A stretch of 64,000 bases of DNA, from contig MU130238.1 in the NCBI GenBank assembly GCA_015039465.1, forward strand, positions 1 to 64,000. Direction: 5' to 3'. This DNA comes from Phlegmacium glaucopus. Its lineage: Eukaryota; Basidiomycota; Agaricomycetes; Agaricales; Cortinariaceae. The notes under the pieces are model-generated. The model did not search any database. It saw only the letters and a program-made list of their open reading frames with translations, and had not been told where the DNA came from. Of this stretch, positions 1 to 10,690 are shown piece after piece. A program made the translations under genes and the position numbers. Position 1 is the first letter of the stretch; the number at the start of each line of letters is the position of its first letter.

Positions 1-1584
1 ACGGATGGTGGTGAAAATGAAGCGGGAGATAATGATGATGACAATGATCGTCCTCAGGGTATTCATCTATTGCTTCAGCATCCTTAAAGCTAATGATCCT
101 TCTCAGCAACTCCAATTGATGAAGCTCCCCTATCTGAAGATGAGACGGCAGGGGAGATCTTTATAAGGAGCCGCAAATCACGTCGTATTATAAGGGCAAC
201 TCCAGTATGTGATATGGATATTTTTATACATCACTAATGTTGAGTATACAGGAAGAAGAAGGCGGTGAAGAAGAAGAAGAAGGTCGCGAAGAAGGCAGCG
301 AAGAAGAAGAAGCATGTGATGTCCTAGCACACCATCGTAAGAAAACCCGCTCCAACCAACCCCCCCAGCTTCAACGACTCTCAGCAGCAGCTAACCGTCA
401 AGCATTCCACCAGCGCAATCACCACGCTGCCCAAGACAGCAATGCAGAAGAGAGCGAAGGGGCTGATGACGAAGTGCAGGACTATGCCAAGACACGAGCC
501 GCTCGCAATTCAAATTCATCTGGCAACGCTAAGCCTGACACACTGGCATTTTATAAAGGGAGTTCATGGAGTTCGATTCTCGTACAAGCAAAGATCAAGT
601 ACCGTCGTCATATCGCGCTCCATCATGGCTTTCCGGACCGCGATGAGCATCTTGTCGATGCTCGTAAAATTTTATTCGAAGTAATTGCTCAATTTAAGGA
701 TGAGGGAGGTGTTATCGACGACAGTGAGTCCTAAAATGTTTTATATATATATATACACTTATTATCGCATAAAGCTTATCAACCAGTGCGTGAAATGGAG
801 TGTTTGGTAAGTTAAACATTGTCCCTTGAATGTCTACGAAATTTGACTTTAGTTTTTAGATCTTTAAGGAAGGAGCATCATTCCGTGGTAAGTTAAAGAC
901 GGTAGCTCACAATGCAATCGAAAGAGCTTTTAGGGATGAGTTGGACCCACCGGACGAGTTTCAAAGCCAACGCGACTTACAATATGTTGTTGAGCAAAAC
1001 ATAGGTGATCTCTTAGCGGGCGGTAAATTTCTTATGAATGGAAAGGATGACGCGGTAAGGACTATTTTATTTTTTATTATCTCCTCCTAACAGCTTTTCA
1101 TAGGGTCGAACAAACAATTTAGCGCATCCATGCATCCGTGACATCTGCATAAAGTTTTTTTACACTGGCAAAAATGCTCTAGCTCGCACTTTTCCTGACG
1201 ATTTTCGAAACAGTATTCCAGACCATGTTATAGCACTTGTTGCTACAACTGTGAGTTTTGGTCTTTTTATTTACCATCCCTTACTTACAATATTCTAGAT
1301 GAGGCATTGTCTGCAACGATACGCATCTGGAATGTTCATCGAAAGCAAATTTGAAGGCATCTTACAACATTCCGTCCACAGCCGGATGCTGGCCCTTATC
1401 GACCTAGTCAAATCCGATCCTTACCATCGAGCAAAATATGATGCTAACCGTCGACAATGGGCCAAGCTAGGAATGTGAGTATGATATATCTTCATATTTA
1501 TAGTAATTTACTATTTATTTCAGGCAACAGATGCATCCAGAAGACGAAGTTGAACGACACAATTTAGAAGTTATTTTGGATTAG
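1..1584 (+). CDS. DUF6532-like hypothetical protein, 3' part
   Basis: A consistent eight-exon chain is readable: <1-58, 107-204, 252-723, 787-806, 860-1054, 1104-1250, 1299-1474 and 1524-1584 (stop TAG). All seven junctions have GT-AG ends and phases that match (1227 nt, 409 codons). The N-terminal part is acidic and low-complexity (Asp/Glu-rich). The C-terminal part, with segments such as FFYTGKNALARTFPDDF, VIALVATTMRHCLQRYASG and RMLALIDLVKSDPYHR, resembles the DUF6532 domain, an Agaricomycete family of unknown function; this is recalled, not searched. The 5' end lies outside the window. One exon is only 20 nt, so the model needs RNA support. No role can be assigned. Confidence 0.6.
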
Positions 1585-1933
1585 TAATCATTGCCAGCTT
1601 GCGAAATTTACCGTAATTTTTGTGATAATTTTATTATGTTTGAATTGCTTAATACGGAAGTTGCTTAATATGGAAGTTGCTTAATATGGAAAATTCTAAT
1701 TGCCTAATATGAAAAAAAAACAATGATTACACAAGATTACACTGCAAGGGGAGACAACCTCCATAATACTACATAGACAAAGGACAGGGGTATATACTGC
1801 TTCTGAGTGATGCAAGGATACTATGGAGTGCTACTAAACAGTGGGGCACAACTATATTGCACTACAGAATGCTATGGACCATTCAGAGATGCTACATAGC
1901 ACCTCTATTTCACTACAGAATTAGGGACCCATG

Positions 1934-2260
1934 CTATGGCACTATATGACTATAAACCACTACATAGCAATCTGTAGCCTGGCCATAGTTTGCTGATGCA
2001 TATCTTTCGGTTGTCGGCACCAACTCTGGGATGACAAGCTGCGCAAGAGTTTGCAGGGCAGCAACAGTACAAAAACCAGTGGAATCCTCGGATAATTCCA
2101 ACCGTACAACGACATCCTCCCCAGATGGCCCGCAATGATGAGCGACAAAGGTACAGCTGACAAAGGTCTGCGCCAAGATGGTCGTATGGGTCGACTGCGA
2201 TTCGGGGAAGATATGATGGAGGAGCTGATCGTCAGGGAAGAGATCCTGGTTACTGGACAT
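1934..2260 (-). pseudogene. possible aminoglycoside-phosphotransferase-like kinase fragment
   Basis: A minus-strand frame of 108 codons contains DVVVRLELSEDSTGF followed by VAALQTLAQLVIPELVPT. That resembles the N-lobe of fungal APH/choline-kinase-like proteins, where a VVRL strand precedes a helix and an 'IP.LVPT' segment. Nothing downstream supplies the catalytic loop (HGD..N) or the DxD motif, so this is at best an exon or relic. The family call rests on memory of the pattern only. It could be a chance frame. Confidence 0.3.
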
Positions 2261-2532
2261 GGCTCTGCTCGGACGTCAGTGCAGAAGAAACGAGACGATT
2301 GTAGTACGTACATTGAGGACGAGGAAAGAAATTTCTTATTCGATTGTTGTCTGGCTCTAGCAAAGGGGCACCAAGATTCGAAAAACTACACGGGGTTGAT
2401 TTTTTTCTCTAAGGCCTAGCTGACCTAAATGGGGAACAACTAATCCATAGATCTGTCCAGGGACTGTATTATCATGTGCTACACCATGAGCAGGTACTTA
2501 TACGCAATTTTTCAAAGTTTGACCCCCAAAAA

Positions 2533-2605
2533 TAATTTTTTTCTAAGCCCCCCCCAACCCCGGGTTCCAGGTTTGATTCCCGGTGCTCCCTTGGGCTCTA
2601 GTGAG
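2533..2605 (+). repeat. SINE-like patch with tRNA B-box-like sequence
   Basis: A T-run is followed by a C-rich stretch, then AGGTTTGATTCCCGG and TGCTCCCTTGGG. The GGTTTGATTCC core resembles a pol III B box. A related arrangement (T-run, C-rich stretch, ATTTCGATCCCGGC, CCCCCTTG) occurs near 47440-47530. Two similar copies at unrelated sites suggest a tRNA-derived repeat. No A box or target duplication was found. Confidence 0.3.
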
Positions 2606-4120
2606 ATAGGTAGATAAATGAGGCACAAGTGTAGTGTACCGAGGTTTTGCACTAAACAGGAGCCCTCAGACAATGGAGGGATCTACAAGTCAAAATCTAA
2701 GTACTCAGACTAATGAGCAGAGGTGTAACTATGGGGTTCCCGTAGTCATGCTCTCAGCTCACCCCCGGTCGATGAAAATGGAATCCGAAGAGTTGTAATT
2801 CTCTGTTTTGAAATTTCTGATCTCCGGATTCCACCAAGTCGCTTCCACTCCCAGAATCATTAGTAGCATGAGGTAGCATGTCGCAACTTCACAAGGCAAT
2901 CAGAATTTCAATTATAGTAGCAAAAATGCCGGCCTCCCGCTTTAACCGCTGTTTAAGTGTTATACAAGGGAAAATGTTTTAGAGCCAATCTCCGAGTCCT
3001 GGCAATGACATACTTGTTACAGGCCGAGGGACCTCGAGGCGCTTCACAACGAGACGTCGACACTGCCTCCACCGCTTTCGTTCATATTCATCCATCCACT
3101 GGCATTCGCCATTTGGCCCGTTGGTAGGTACTAGGGGAACTGGGACCTCAATCATTCGCACCTTTCTTAGGCCCGGGCCTATGGAACCATAGAAAAACAA
3201 AAGAAGGCCTGGCCTGGCTGTAAATGCGTCTTTGTTCTTAGTGAGCTCATCCCATGACTGTGGATACATGATATAAAGCATCTATCCCTGACTACTTCGT
3301 AAACTTCCATTGATATCATCGCATTGAACTTTACTATATCAATTCATCTTTTTCATTTGACAGAAGGATCAAAGAAGGATGGTCCCTTGAGAGCTGTTCC
3401 ACATGAATGAGAACGCCTCTTTCACATGGCCTGCTGCGCTAACAGGCTGTAAGAAAAAGTACAAATAGCCTCACCAGAACCTTGAAGAGCAGACTCACTA
3501 AGCAAACTTGAACCCCAGCCATCGTCAAGCACACCCAACTACGAACTCGAAACAATGTTCATTGGTGAGACTATATCACATCAATATTCATACGGCTGTC
3601 TGACACGTTCTGGGCCAAGCCACCCATAGTATGTGCCACTCTACCATTTTATGCAGGGTGGATGATGGCACCTCTGCTCCTGTCAACATGAAAAAATGTG
3701 GTCAATGTGGGTTAAACTTCGCAGGCCCAACCAAGACTTGCACATGTTCAAATCCATAGTTGTCATATTCTGTAAGTGCAGATGGACTTACAACACATGT
3801 TCGCAGCTGAAGTTTATCCCGTCTTAAGCTATGCCACGTGATGCTGCTATAGTTTTGGTTACTACATCAGAATAATCAGAATAATCCCGTACTTACTGTT
3901 TGATACATACATCAGGAAAACCCTCAAATGAAAATTATGCATATCTGTGTACAACTTTGAACAAAAGTCTATATATGTGCTTGATTTATCAGATTGTTAT
4001 GGCAACAGATTGAACAGAACCTGGACTTGATCAGTGAGCCGACCGCCGGACAGGGTCAAGTTACCGGTGTGCCGTCATATATATTTGTGACATTTAGGGG
4101 AATTCAAAGTAAGCGTAACC

Positions 4121-4892
4121 AGGACCCCGGGCAATAGCAGAAAAGGCCGTATCCAGCAATTGGGACTTCTGTCCGGACGCTAGGTACCCATTTTTGTCCG
4201 GATTGGACACGGCCTCAGCCAAAATTTTCAAAATTTGTCCGGATTTGGATGTGGCCATATTTGCAGCCAAATTTTGTCCGGATTGGTGGATATGGCCTCC
4301 CAGGGGCGCAAAAATCACCTCTGGCCAACAAGAGACTCTCAGACTCTCTCAGAACATTTGTAACACCCGAAACAACTTGAATTCAGATGGAAATAAGATA
4401 GTTGTCATAGTATCTGTCAAAAACCTATCCAACACCTTCACCTTCATTGGAATCCTTACTCTGCTTTCGATAGAGTGTCAAACGACCGTAAATTCTTTCT
4501 CGCCCTGCTGAAGTGCCCGAAATTGTGTCATATCAGGCGGCAAGAGCTCGATAGAGGGTGCCTTGAAATCAGGGATCTTTGTGTCCAATAATGGTAGGAA
4601 CTGAAGCAGAAGCAGGCAGAAGTGTGGAAAAATAAAATCTCAGCTGTGTTCACTCATATTATTGGTCACTCGATGCTCAATTTATTTTTTTTTCACTTTG
4701 CGACGACACTATTTATGTCCGGAATTTGGGGATGGCTGTCCCTTATTGACCCCAAATTTGTCCGGAAGGAGACTTCGGCCATTTCTAAATTTTGGGCCAT
4801 TTCTGTCCGGATTGGACATGGCCAAAACACCAAAATTCCCAAATTTCTGTCCGGATTGGGATACGGCCTTTTCTGCTATTGCCCAGGGTCCT
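4121..4892. mobile_element. hAT-like MITE with exact 8-bp TSD
   Basis: A terminal inverted repeat of about 34 bp begins AGGACCCCGGGCAATAGCAG on the left; the right end is its reverse complement with one difference in that stretch. Both ends are flanked by the same 8 bp, GCGTAACC (4113-4120 and 4893-4900). The 772-bp interior has no transposase frame. It carries several same-orientation copies of a degenerate TGTCCGGATTGG...GGCC motif near both ends, as expected for subterminal transposase-binding repeats. The 8-bp duplication fits hAT and also some KDZ/Zisupton or P-like elements; assignment to hAT is inference. Confidence 0.75.
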
Positions 4893-5092
4893 GCGTAACC
4901 GTGGTTTCAAAACTGCTGCTTCACTTTTCCATCAAAGTTGTACGGTTCCTGGTTCCAGCAGGGATTGAATACCTCGGAGACACCCATTAATGCGATGCAA
5001 CACGGTGAAGTGTGCTGTTAATGTTTTTACCTCTTATTCCTGTCTTGTACTCTTAATAGTTCTTATAATTTTACTCTACCTATGACTGATTC

Positions 5093-6158
5093 TGTTGACT
5101 CCATACTAAGTCAGGTTGTCTATCACTCACGTGATACTCCTGTTCATTTATCTCTCACACAACTCTCACACTTCTTCTTTTCATTCCTCAGTTGTCAACT
5201 ATCACATTCCTGACACTGAGGAATACACTCTTTGTGTCTAGATCCAAGATTCGCTTCCTACAGCAAAGTGAGGTACAAGCAAAGAGATAGAATAAGGTCT
5301 TTGAGAAGACGAGAAGTGCATCATGTGCATCTTCCCTCTCTCTCTTCACCCTTGCTGGCGTAGAAGAGCTTGACAATAATTCTAGGTCGAGCACCTACTG
5401 TGTTACTCCTTTCCTTTTCACCCACCCTCCTCTCCCTAGCTTTGGCATGTCACTAGTGACAGTGCCTTTTCCTAATCCAAAAAGACCCCAACGATGTTCA
5501 CATGTTGCCAGTGAAAGCCCTAATCATTATGCCAAAGCGTGGCCCACCCGCCCATGTGTCTCATATCGAACCCCTTTTCTCATGTCATTGGAGTCATTTT
5601 GGGTCCTGTTAGGGGACACCTGATTTCAATCCAAACCTCGACCTCAGAACTATACATCCCGCCTTTCCAACGACCTCCGACCTTCCATCCAACTCTGCTT
5701 CCATCACCGGTTTACTCCGGAACTCCGTAACTCCAATCCAACTCCAATCCTCTGGTTTGCTCTGTCTTTTATTTTTATTTTTCACATCACACCACTTCTT
5801 AATTAATTAATTAATTATTATCGTATCATTCCTTTATTTATTTTATATCTCCATTATGTCCATATTAGTACTTAAATACCCCTTAGCCTAGCAGGGATCC
5901 CCATCCTTTTCTCTTTGGATCCCCTGCTAGGTGAGTCACTTGTAGATATCCCTTTGAAATATTATTAACTTTGGATCCCCTGCTAGCTTGACTAAGTCAG
6001 CATCGCAGTTGCCCTAACAGGTCTGGTTTGTGTGTTTCCACCCAACTAGCTTATGCAGCACCCTTAGAGTAGCCGTAAAAATTAATTAATGAAATAGCAG
6101 CCTTTCATGCCTTGCCCAATTAGTACTAGCACTGTAAGTCATAATGCAAAGATCAACA
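5093..6158 (+). repeat. copia 5' LTR, interrupted
   Basis: It begins TGTTGACTCC and ends TCAACA directly before the primer-binding site. The first 150 bp match the 3' LTR at 21294 closely. It contains a solo gypsy LTR at 5607-6019. Without that insert it is about 650 bp, against 268 bp for the 3' LTR, so the 3' copy has probably lost an internal block. Confidence 0.7.
5607..6019 (+). repeat. solo LTR, gypsy family LTR-A
   Basis: 413 bp with ends TGTTAGGGGACACC and TTGCCCTAACA, flanked by GGTCC and GGTCT (4 of 5 target duplication). It contains the family's repeated GGATCCCCTGCTAG boxes and a TTAATTAATTAATTAATT stretch. The same LTR occurs at 7136, 20551 and 38273, and as an end fragment at 17339. 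No internal gypsy sequence adjoins it, so it is a recombination product. Confidence 0.85.
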
Positions 6159-6170
6159 GGTTATGGGCCC
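6159..6170 (+). other. copia primer-binding site (half-tRNA type)
   Basis: GGTTATGGGCCC follows the LTR end directly. It is complementary, with one mismatch, to the anticodon arm of initiator tRNA-Met (GGGCUCAUAACC). Drosophila copia and yeast Ty5 are known to prime from that internal half-tRNA. Use here is inferred from position and match. Confidence 0.55.
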
Positions 6171-6340
6171 CTATGGGCTGTGACCTAGACCTTAGAGACG
6201 TAGTCAGGAACAACAACTCATTTTTTCTGTTATATTATAGTCCATTCGGTATCCGAGTGCACTCCTCATTGACTTTGTTATGCCTGGCATCACTGTACAC
6301 ATGATTCTCTGCATTAAATTTGCACATATAATCACCAAGA

Positions 6341-7135
6341 ATGAACTTGAACACTCTGACCCCTTCTGGTCTGAATGAACAACATGTCTGGGGAGGAAAC
6401 CTCTACCAGGATGGCATTTCTGATGGCAATGAGCAGCTTACGCTCATTTATCAACAGACAATTGTGGCTCGCATACATTCACCCAAGGCATGCCTTATTG
6501 CTTCAGATTCAGATACTTTATTTTTTCCCACTAGGAGTGGATGTCCTTCATTTCCTTTCATAATCCCTGATGTCCCTCATTGTTCTTTTCCTCATGCATA
6601 TAATCAGGTTTCACCTTGTATTTCTCACATTCCAATCAATAGAGACCATCTTTCAGAGCCTCCACTTGCATGTCCTTCAAACAATGTCCCTTTTTCTGTT
6701 TATCATTCTTCTTATAATAACCCTGGTTTTTCTGTACCCCCTAAAATATAAGCACCCACTAATAAACAATCCACCTTACTTTCAACCGCCATTACCTACA
6801 TTCAATCCCATGTCAATTCAGCTTCCATTGCATTCATTACCTTCATCAACACATCCACATCATCAACATCATCATTTTTCAAACAACCTGAACACAGCAG
6901 TCAATAACCCACCAAGTCAATTTACGACCTCGGCTCCCATACAATATGTTTATTGTCTACCAACCCCTTTGTCTTCTTCCTCTTTAGTTTCTTCTTCAAA
7001 AGCTTTACCTAGTGTTTCGCATATCCCCCTTCTTACAAACAAATTTGACTTCTTTGCCTGGGATGATGGTGTGACCTCGTTGTTGCGAGCCAATGGATTG
7101 ATAGGCCATATCCTGGACCCTTCCGAGGCTCTGGA
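6341..7135 (+). pseudogene. copia gag, 5' part
   Basis: Two overlapping frames cover this stretch, so at least one frameshift is present. The C-terminal part reads FDFFAWDDGVTSLLRANGL then IGHILDPSEALD, the typical start of copia gag (cell- and substrate-scanning W..GV...LRANGL.GHI..). The gypsy LTR end begins immediately after ALD, at 7136. The rest of gag, the zinc knuckle and the N-terminal protease are missing on the far side of the nest, so the gypsy event was followed by loss of copia sequence. Confidence 0.75.
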
Positions 7136-7546
7136 TGTTAGGGCAACTGTGACGCCAACTTAGTCAAGCTAGCAGGGGATCCAAAGTTAATAATATTTCA
7201 GAAGGGATATCTACAAGTGACTCACCTAGCAGGGGATCCAAAGAGGAAAGGATGGGGATCCCTGCTAGGCTGAGGGGTATTTAAGTACTAATATGGACAT
7301 AATGGAGATATAAAATAAATAAAGGAATGATACAATAATAATTAAAATTAATTAAGAGTGGTGTGATGTGAGAAATAAAAATAAAAGATGGAGTGAACCA
7401 GAGGATTGGAGTTGGAATAGAGTTATGGAGTAACAGAGTAAACCGGTGATGGAAGCAGAGTCGGACGGAAGGACGGAGGTCATTGGAAAGGCGGGATGTA
7501 GAGTCCTGAGGTTGAGGTTTGGATTGAAATCAGGTGTCCCCTAACA
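7136..7546 (-). repeat. gypsy 3' LTR (LTR-A)
   Basis: On the minus strand it reads TGTTAGGGGACACC...TTGCCCTAACA, 411 bp, closely matching the solo copies at 5607 and 38273. A purine-rich tract (GGAGGGGGGGATGGA on the minus strand, 7547-7561) abuts its 5' side, as expected for plus-strand priming. The left flank is copia gag. Confidence 0.9.
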
Positions 7547-8693
7547 TCCATCCCCCCCTCCGGTAGGTGATGTCCCAGCACAAAAGGAAACTGTTTGAAT
7601 TTGGCCATCCTGATGTGCTTAGGAGCTCCGGGGTACTTCCTATGGAATTCCGCAACTAATTCAGGGGCATGTACATTTTCCTGAGGCTCCCAGGTGTTAT
7701 GTTCCATTCTGAAGTCTTGCCATTTCATGAGGTATCAGAACTTCCTGTTTATAATTCTGCTGTCAAGGATTTCCTTGACAACCCATTCCTCTTCTCCATG
7801 AATGATTTCCAGGAGTGGAGGAGCCAGAATGTGTCTTTCAGGGATTGGGTCTATTGGGGCTGGAGTTAGTTTGACCACATTAAAGACTGGATGCAGTCGT
7901 TTCATGGACAAGGGAAGTCGGAGTCGGTAAGCGTTGTTGCTGACTTGTTCTTCGATCGGAAAGGGGCCTAGGTGCTGATGGGACAATTTCCTGGATGGTC
8001 TTGTTGTTTGTATATCACTGGCATCTAGGTATACTTTGTCTCCCGGTTTGTATTCAGGTGCCTGAGTCCTTTTTTGATTATAATACCTTGCCATGTCGTC
8101 CTTAGATTTGACCAGTGCCACTTTCACTTTGTCTAGGGTATTCCGCATTTGTTCCGTGAATTCATTAATGGACTCCAGTTGAGATTCCAGTTGGTTTGGT
8201 TCAAAACCCATTTGGGGGATTTGTCCAGAGTCTAGAAGGAAAGGGGGGTGCTGGGTGGCGGAGTGGACATGATTATTGTATTGGAATTCCACAAGGGGGA
8301 GGAGTTTGGCCCAATTGGTTTGTCATTGGTTTGTAAAGAGTCAGAGATACTGTTCCAATTCCTGATTTACTTGTTCCGTCTGGTTGTCTCCTTGCGGATG
8401 ATAGGCAGTAGTGGCTGCTAACTTGATTCCGAGGATCCTGTAGAGCTTGTGAGTGAATTCTGCTACGAACTGTGGTCCTCTGTCTGACATCACTCTTCGG
8501 GGTAGTCCATGATGTTTCCAGACATGTTGGATATACAGGCATGCCATTCTGGATGCGGAGGTAGTAGTAAGAGTTGGTGCAAAATGAGCTTGTTTGGTGA
8601 CCAAATCGACTACTACCATTACCAAGTCGTATCCCGAAGACTCTGGAAGTTCCACTATGAAGTCCACACTAATTGTGTCCCATGGAACATTCA
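7547..8693 (-). pseudogene. gypsy integrase and chromodomain
   Basis: From 8693 leftward the minus strand reads the integrase core (ILNVPWDTISVDFIVELPES; MSDRGPQFVAEF; AYHPQGDNQTEQ), which supplies the D, D and E residues of the DDE triad. It continues into a C-terminal part (EYKPGDKVYLDASDI) and a chromodomain remnant (MKWQDFRMEHNTWEPQENV). Two in-frame TGA codons at 8323 and 8341 stand where Arg is expected (YL*LFTNQ*QTNW), and frame changes separate the core from the tail. The GHHLPEGG end runs into the purine tract. Confidence 0.85.
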
Positions 8694-8701
8694 GAATTGG
8701 G

Positions 8702-9853
8702 GAGGTCTTTACACTCCCCCACATTGTCCGGCCGGAATTCCGCCGGACTGACCGGAGTCTGGCGGACTCCAGCAGACTCCAGAAAAGTCCGGTCAGAGTC
8801 CGGTGAGAGTCCGGTGGAAGTCCGGTGGAAGTCCGGTGGAAGTACAAAATATGCCTGTATCCCCTCCTAACCCTCCTAACCTAAGAATGCGCTACCGCGT
8901 GGACAGAAAATATCCCCATCCCTAAATATTAATCCTAAGCCCTATGTTACATTCCGTCATACGTTACTCCAGTCCGACTCCGTCGGAGTTGTTTCCGGAA
9001 GTCCGTACTCTGTTCCAGTACCTTCCCTTGTTTCCGGTTCTACTCCTCCTACATCCAACTCCGAGATTTCTCCGTATCAATCCGGCTCTTCCGACGTTAC
9101 TCCAAACTCATTTCCACATCTTTGTCACAACCACTATTTCTTTGTCATCACTTTCCCACCATCAGTCAGCACACAAGCTATGGATTATTCACCCCAAGAA
9201 TGCAGGACCTTCCGGGAGCAGTACGCAGCACTTATATTTATATTCTATATTTCGGTTGCTATCTCTTTTATTATTTAAGTACTCGAATCTTGTATGTTTC
9301 CCTCAGTTCGAATATCGACTTAGTTTCCCACTCTTGGTCTTCCTCTAAGTTCTTTGCAACTTCCGGTTCCGCTCCGCTCCGTCTTACTCCGAAATCTAGG
9401 ACATGAAGGTTCTGGGTAGCACAGCACATAAGCTGAGGCTAAGTCCTATCCTTTCTGTGACTCCGTTCTGTGACTCCATCTGTGACTCCGTTCTGTGACT
9501 CCATCCGTGACTCCGTTCTGTGACTCCATCCGTGACTCCGTCCGTTACTCCGTCCGAAACTCCGGAACAGAGTTCTTGAACTTAACACCCTAAGCCTAAG
9601 CCCTAAATCTAAATATAACCCTAAGCCTAACCTCTAAATCTAAATCTAACCCTAAATTCCATCAAAAGTCCGGTGGATGTCCGGTGGAAGTCCGCCGGAC
9701 TGTGACCAGACATACAGTCCAGGCATTTTTCTACTTTAACCGGACTCTCACCGGACTCTCACCGGAATTTTACCAGAATTTTAGTGGAGTCCGCTGGACT
9801 TTTGGCAGTCCGGCGGACTCCGGCCGGACAACGTGGGGGACTGTAAAGTACAT
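8702..9853. mobile_element. element A1, CTTTACACTCCCCCAC-type transposon
   Basis: The ends are GAGGTCTTTACACTCCCCC (left) and GGGGGACTGTAAAGTACAT (right), with the 8-bp duplication GAATTGGG at 8694-8701 and 9854-9861. Removing it joins the gypsy frame exactly (ELHPLP | ILNVPWD). Both arms are degenerate repeats of TCCGGTGGAAGTCCGG and TCCGGCGGACTCC. The middle has telomere-like CCTAAGCCCTAAATCTAAA sequence. A solo LTR-B sits inside at 8945-9587. There is no coding region. A2 at 44617 is a sister copy without the LTR. Confidence 0.85.
8945..9587 (+). repeat. solo LTR, family LTR-B, inside A1
   Basis: 643 bp with ends TGTTACATTCCGTC and CTTGAACTTAACA and an exact CCCTA duplication (8940-8944, 9588-9592). 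It has a local expansion of a TGTGACTCCRTCC unit at about 9446-9545. The unoccupied sequence is preserved in sister element A2 (AATCCTAAGCCCTAAGCC). Other copies lie at 25065, 33045 and 37191. Confidence 0.9.
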
Positions 9854-9861
9854 GAATTGGG

Positions 9862-10682
9862 AGGGGGTGAAGTTCACTGACCAGGTGACAGCCAAGGAAT
9901 GACTGGACTTCCTTTTTGTTTGTCGGAGTTGGCCACTCTGCTACTCCAGTAACTTTTACAGGGTCCATTTTGACGGAGTTATGAGATATTATGACTCCAA
10001 GGTATTCCACCTTGGTTTGTTCAAACTCACACTTGTCTGGTTTTAGGAAGAGTTTATGCTTCCGTAGAAGTTCCAGTTATGGATTGGTGTTCCTCTAGTG
10101 TCTCCATGAATATCAGGATATCATCAAGGTAGACCACTACAACTCCTTCCATTATGAGTTCGTGGAAGACGTCGTTCATCATTGTTTGGAAAGTAGCTGG
10201 ACTGTTGGTGAGGCCAAAGAACATAACTAGGGGTTCAAATAATCCTTGGTTGGTTCAGAAAGCTGCTTTCCATTTGTCCCCTTCCTTCATTTGGACATTG
10301 TTAAAACCCCATTGGACATCCAACTTAGTGAAGTATTTGGTGCCCCGGAGTTAGGTAATCAGTTCCGAAATGAGGGGAAGTGGGTACTTGTTTTATCGCA
10401 TTGAGGGCTCAATAGTCCTGAACGAGCCGAAGACTTCCGTCTTTCTTTTTGATGAAGAAAACCAGAGATGCCATTGGAGATTTGGAAGGTCAGATGCGTC
10501 CGGAGTTTAAATTTTCTTGGAGGAATGTGTTGTTAAGTTCCTTTTGTTCCGTCAGAGCTAGCGGATAGACCTTGCAACCTGATGGCTTTTCTCCTGGGAT
10601 AAGTTCTACTGCGTGGTCCCAAGGTTTTGGGTCAGGCAGGACATCAAAAAATTCTTTGGCAAAGACGCTATCAAATTCCCAG
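9862..10682 (-). pseudogene. gypsy reverse transcriptase
   Basis: The minus strand reads WEFDSVFAKEFFDVLP, DPKPWDHAVELIPGEKPSG, then SPMASLVFFIKKKDGSLRL, the catalytic YLDDIL (about 10090-10140) and EYLGVIISHNSVKMDPVKV..VQSFLG. These are the palm and connection parts of a Ty3-type RT in order. Stops at 10409 (DY*ALNAI) and 10490 (RI*PSKSP) replace conserved Arg residues, and frames shift between 10090 and 10380. The reading passes from SFLG straight to the integrase linker, so RNase H and the integrase zinc domain are gone. Confidence 0.85.
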
Positions 10683-10690
10683 AGATAATC

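Larger units (their letters stand above)
1585..4112. other. intergenic DNA without a convincing gene
   Basis: About 2.5 kb of AT-rich sequence. Short imperfect repeats of TGCTTAATATGGAAGT lie near 1650-1700. Two pieces are listed separately: a possible kinase-like fragment at 1934-2260 and a SINE-like patch near 2533. A 100-codon minus-strand reading frame at 2979-3281 has no recognisable motif and no clear splice context, so it is not called. Confidence 0.5.

Noticed and set aside
8870..9660. Interstitial telomere from CCCTAA-like repeats
   Set aside because: The units are degenerate and mixed (CCTAAGCCCTAAATCTAAA), occur in both A1 and A2 at the same internal position, and so belong to the element.
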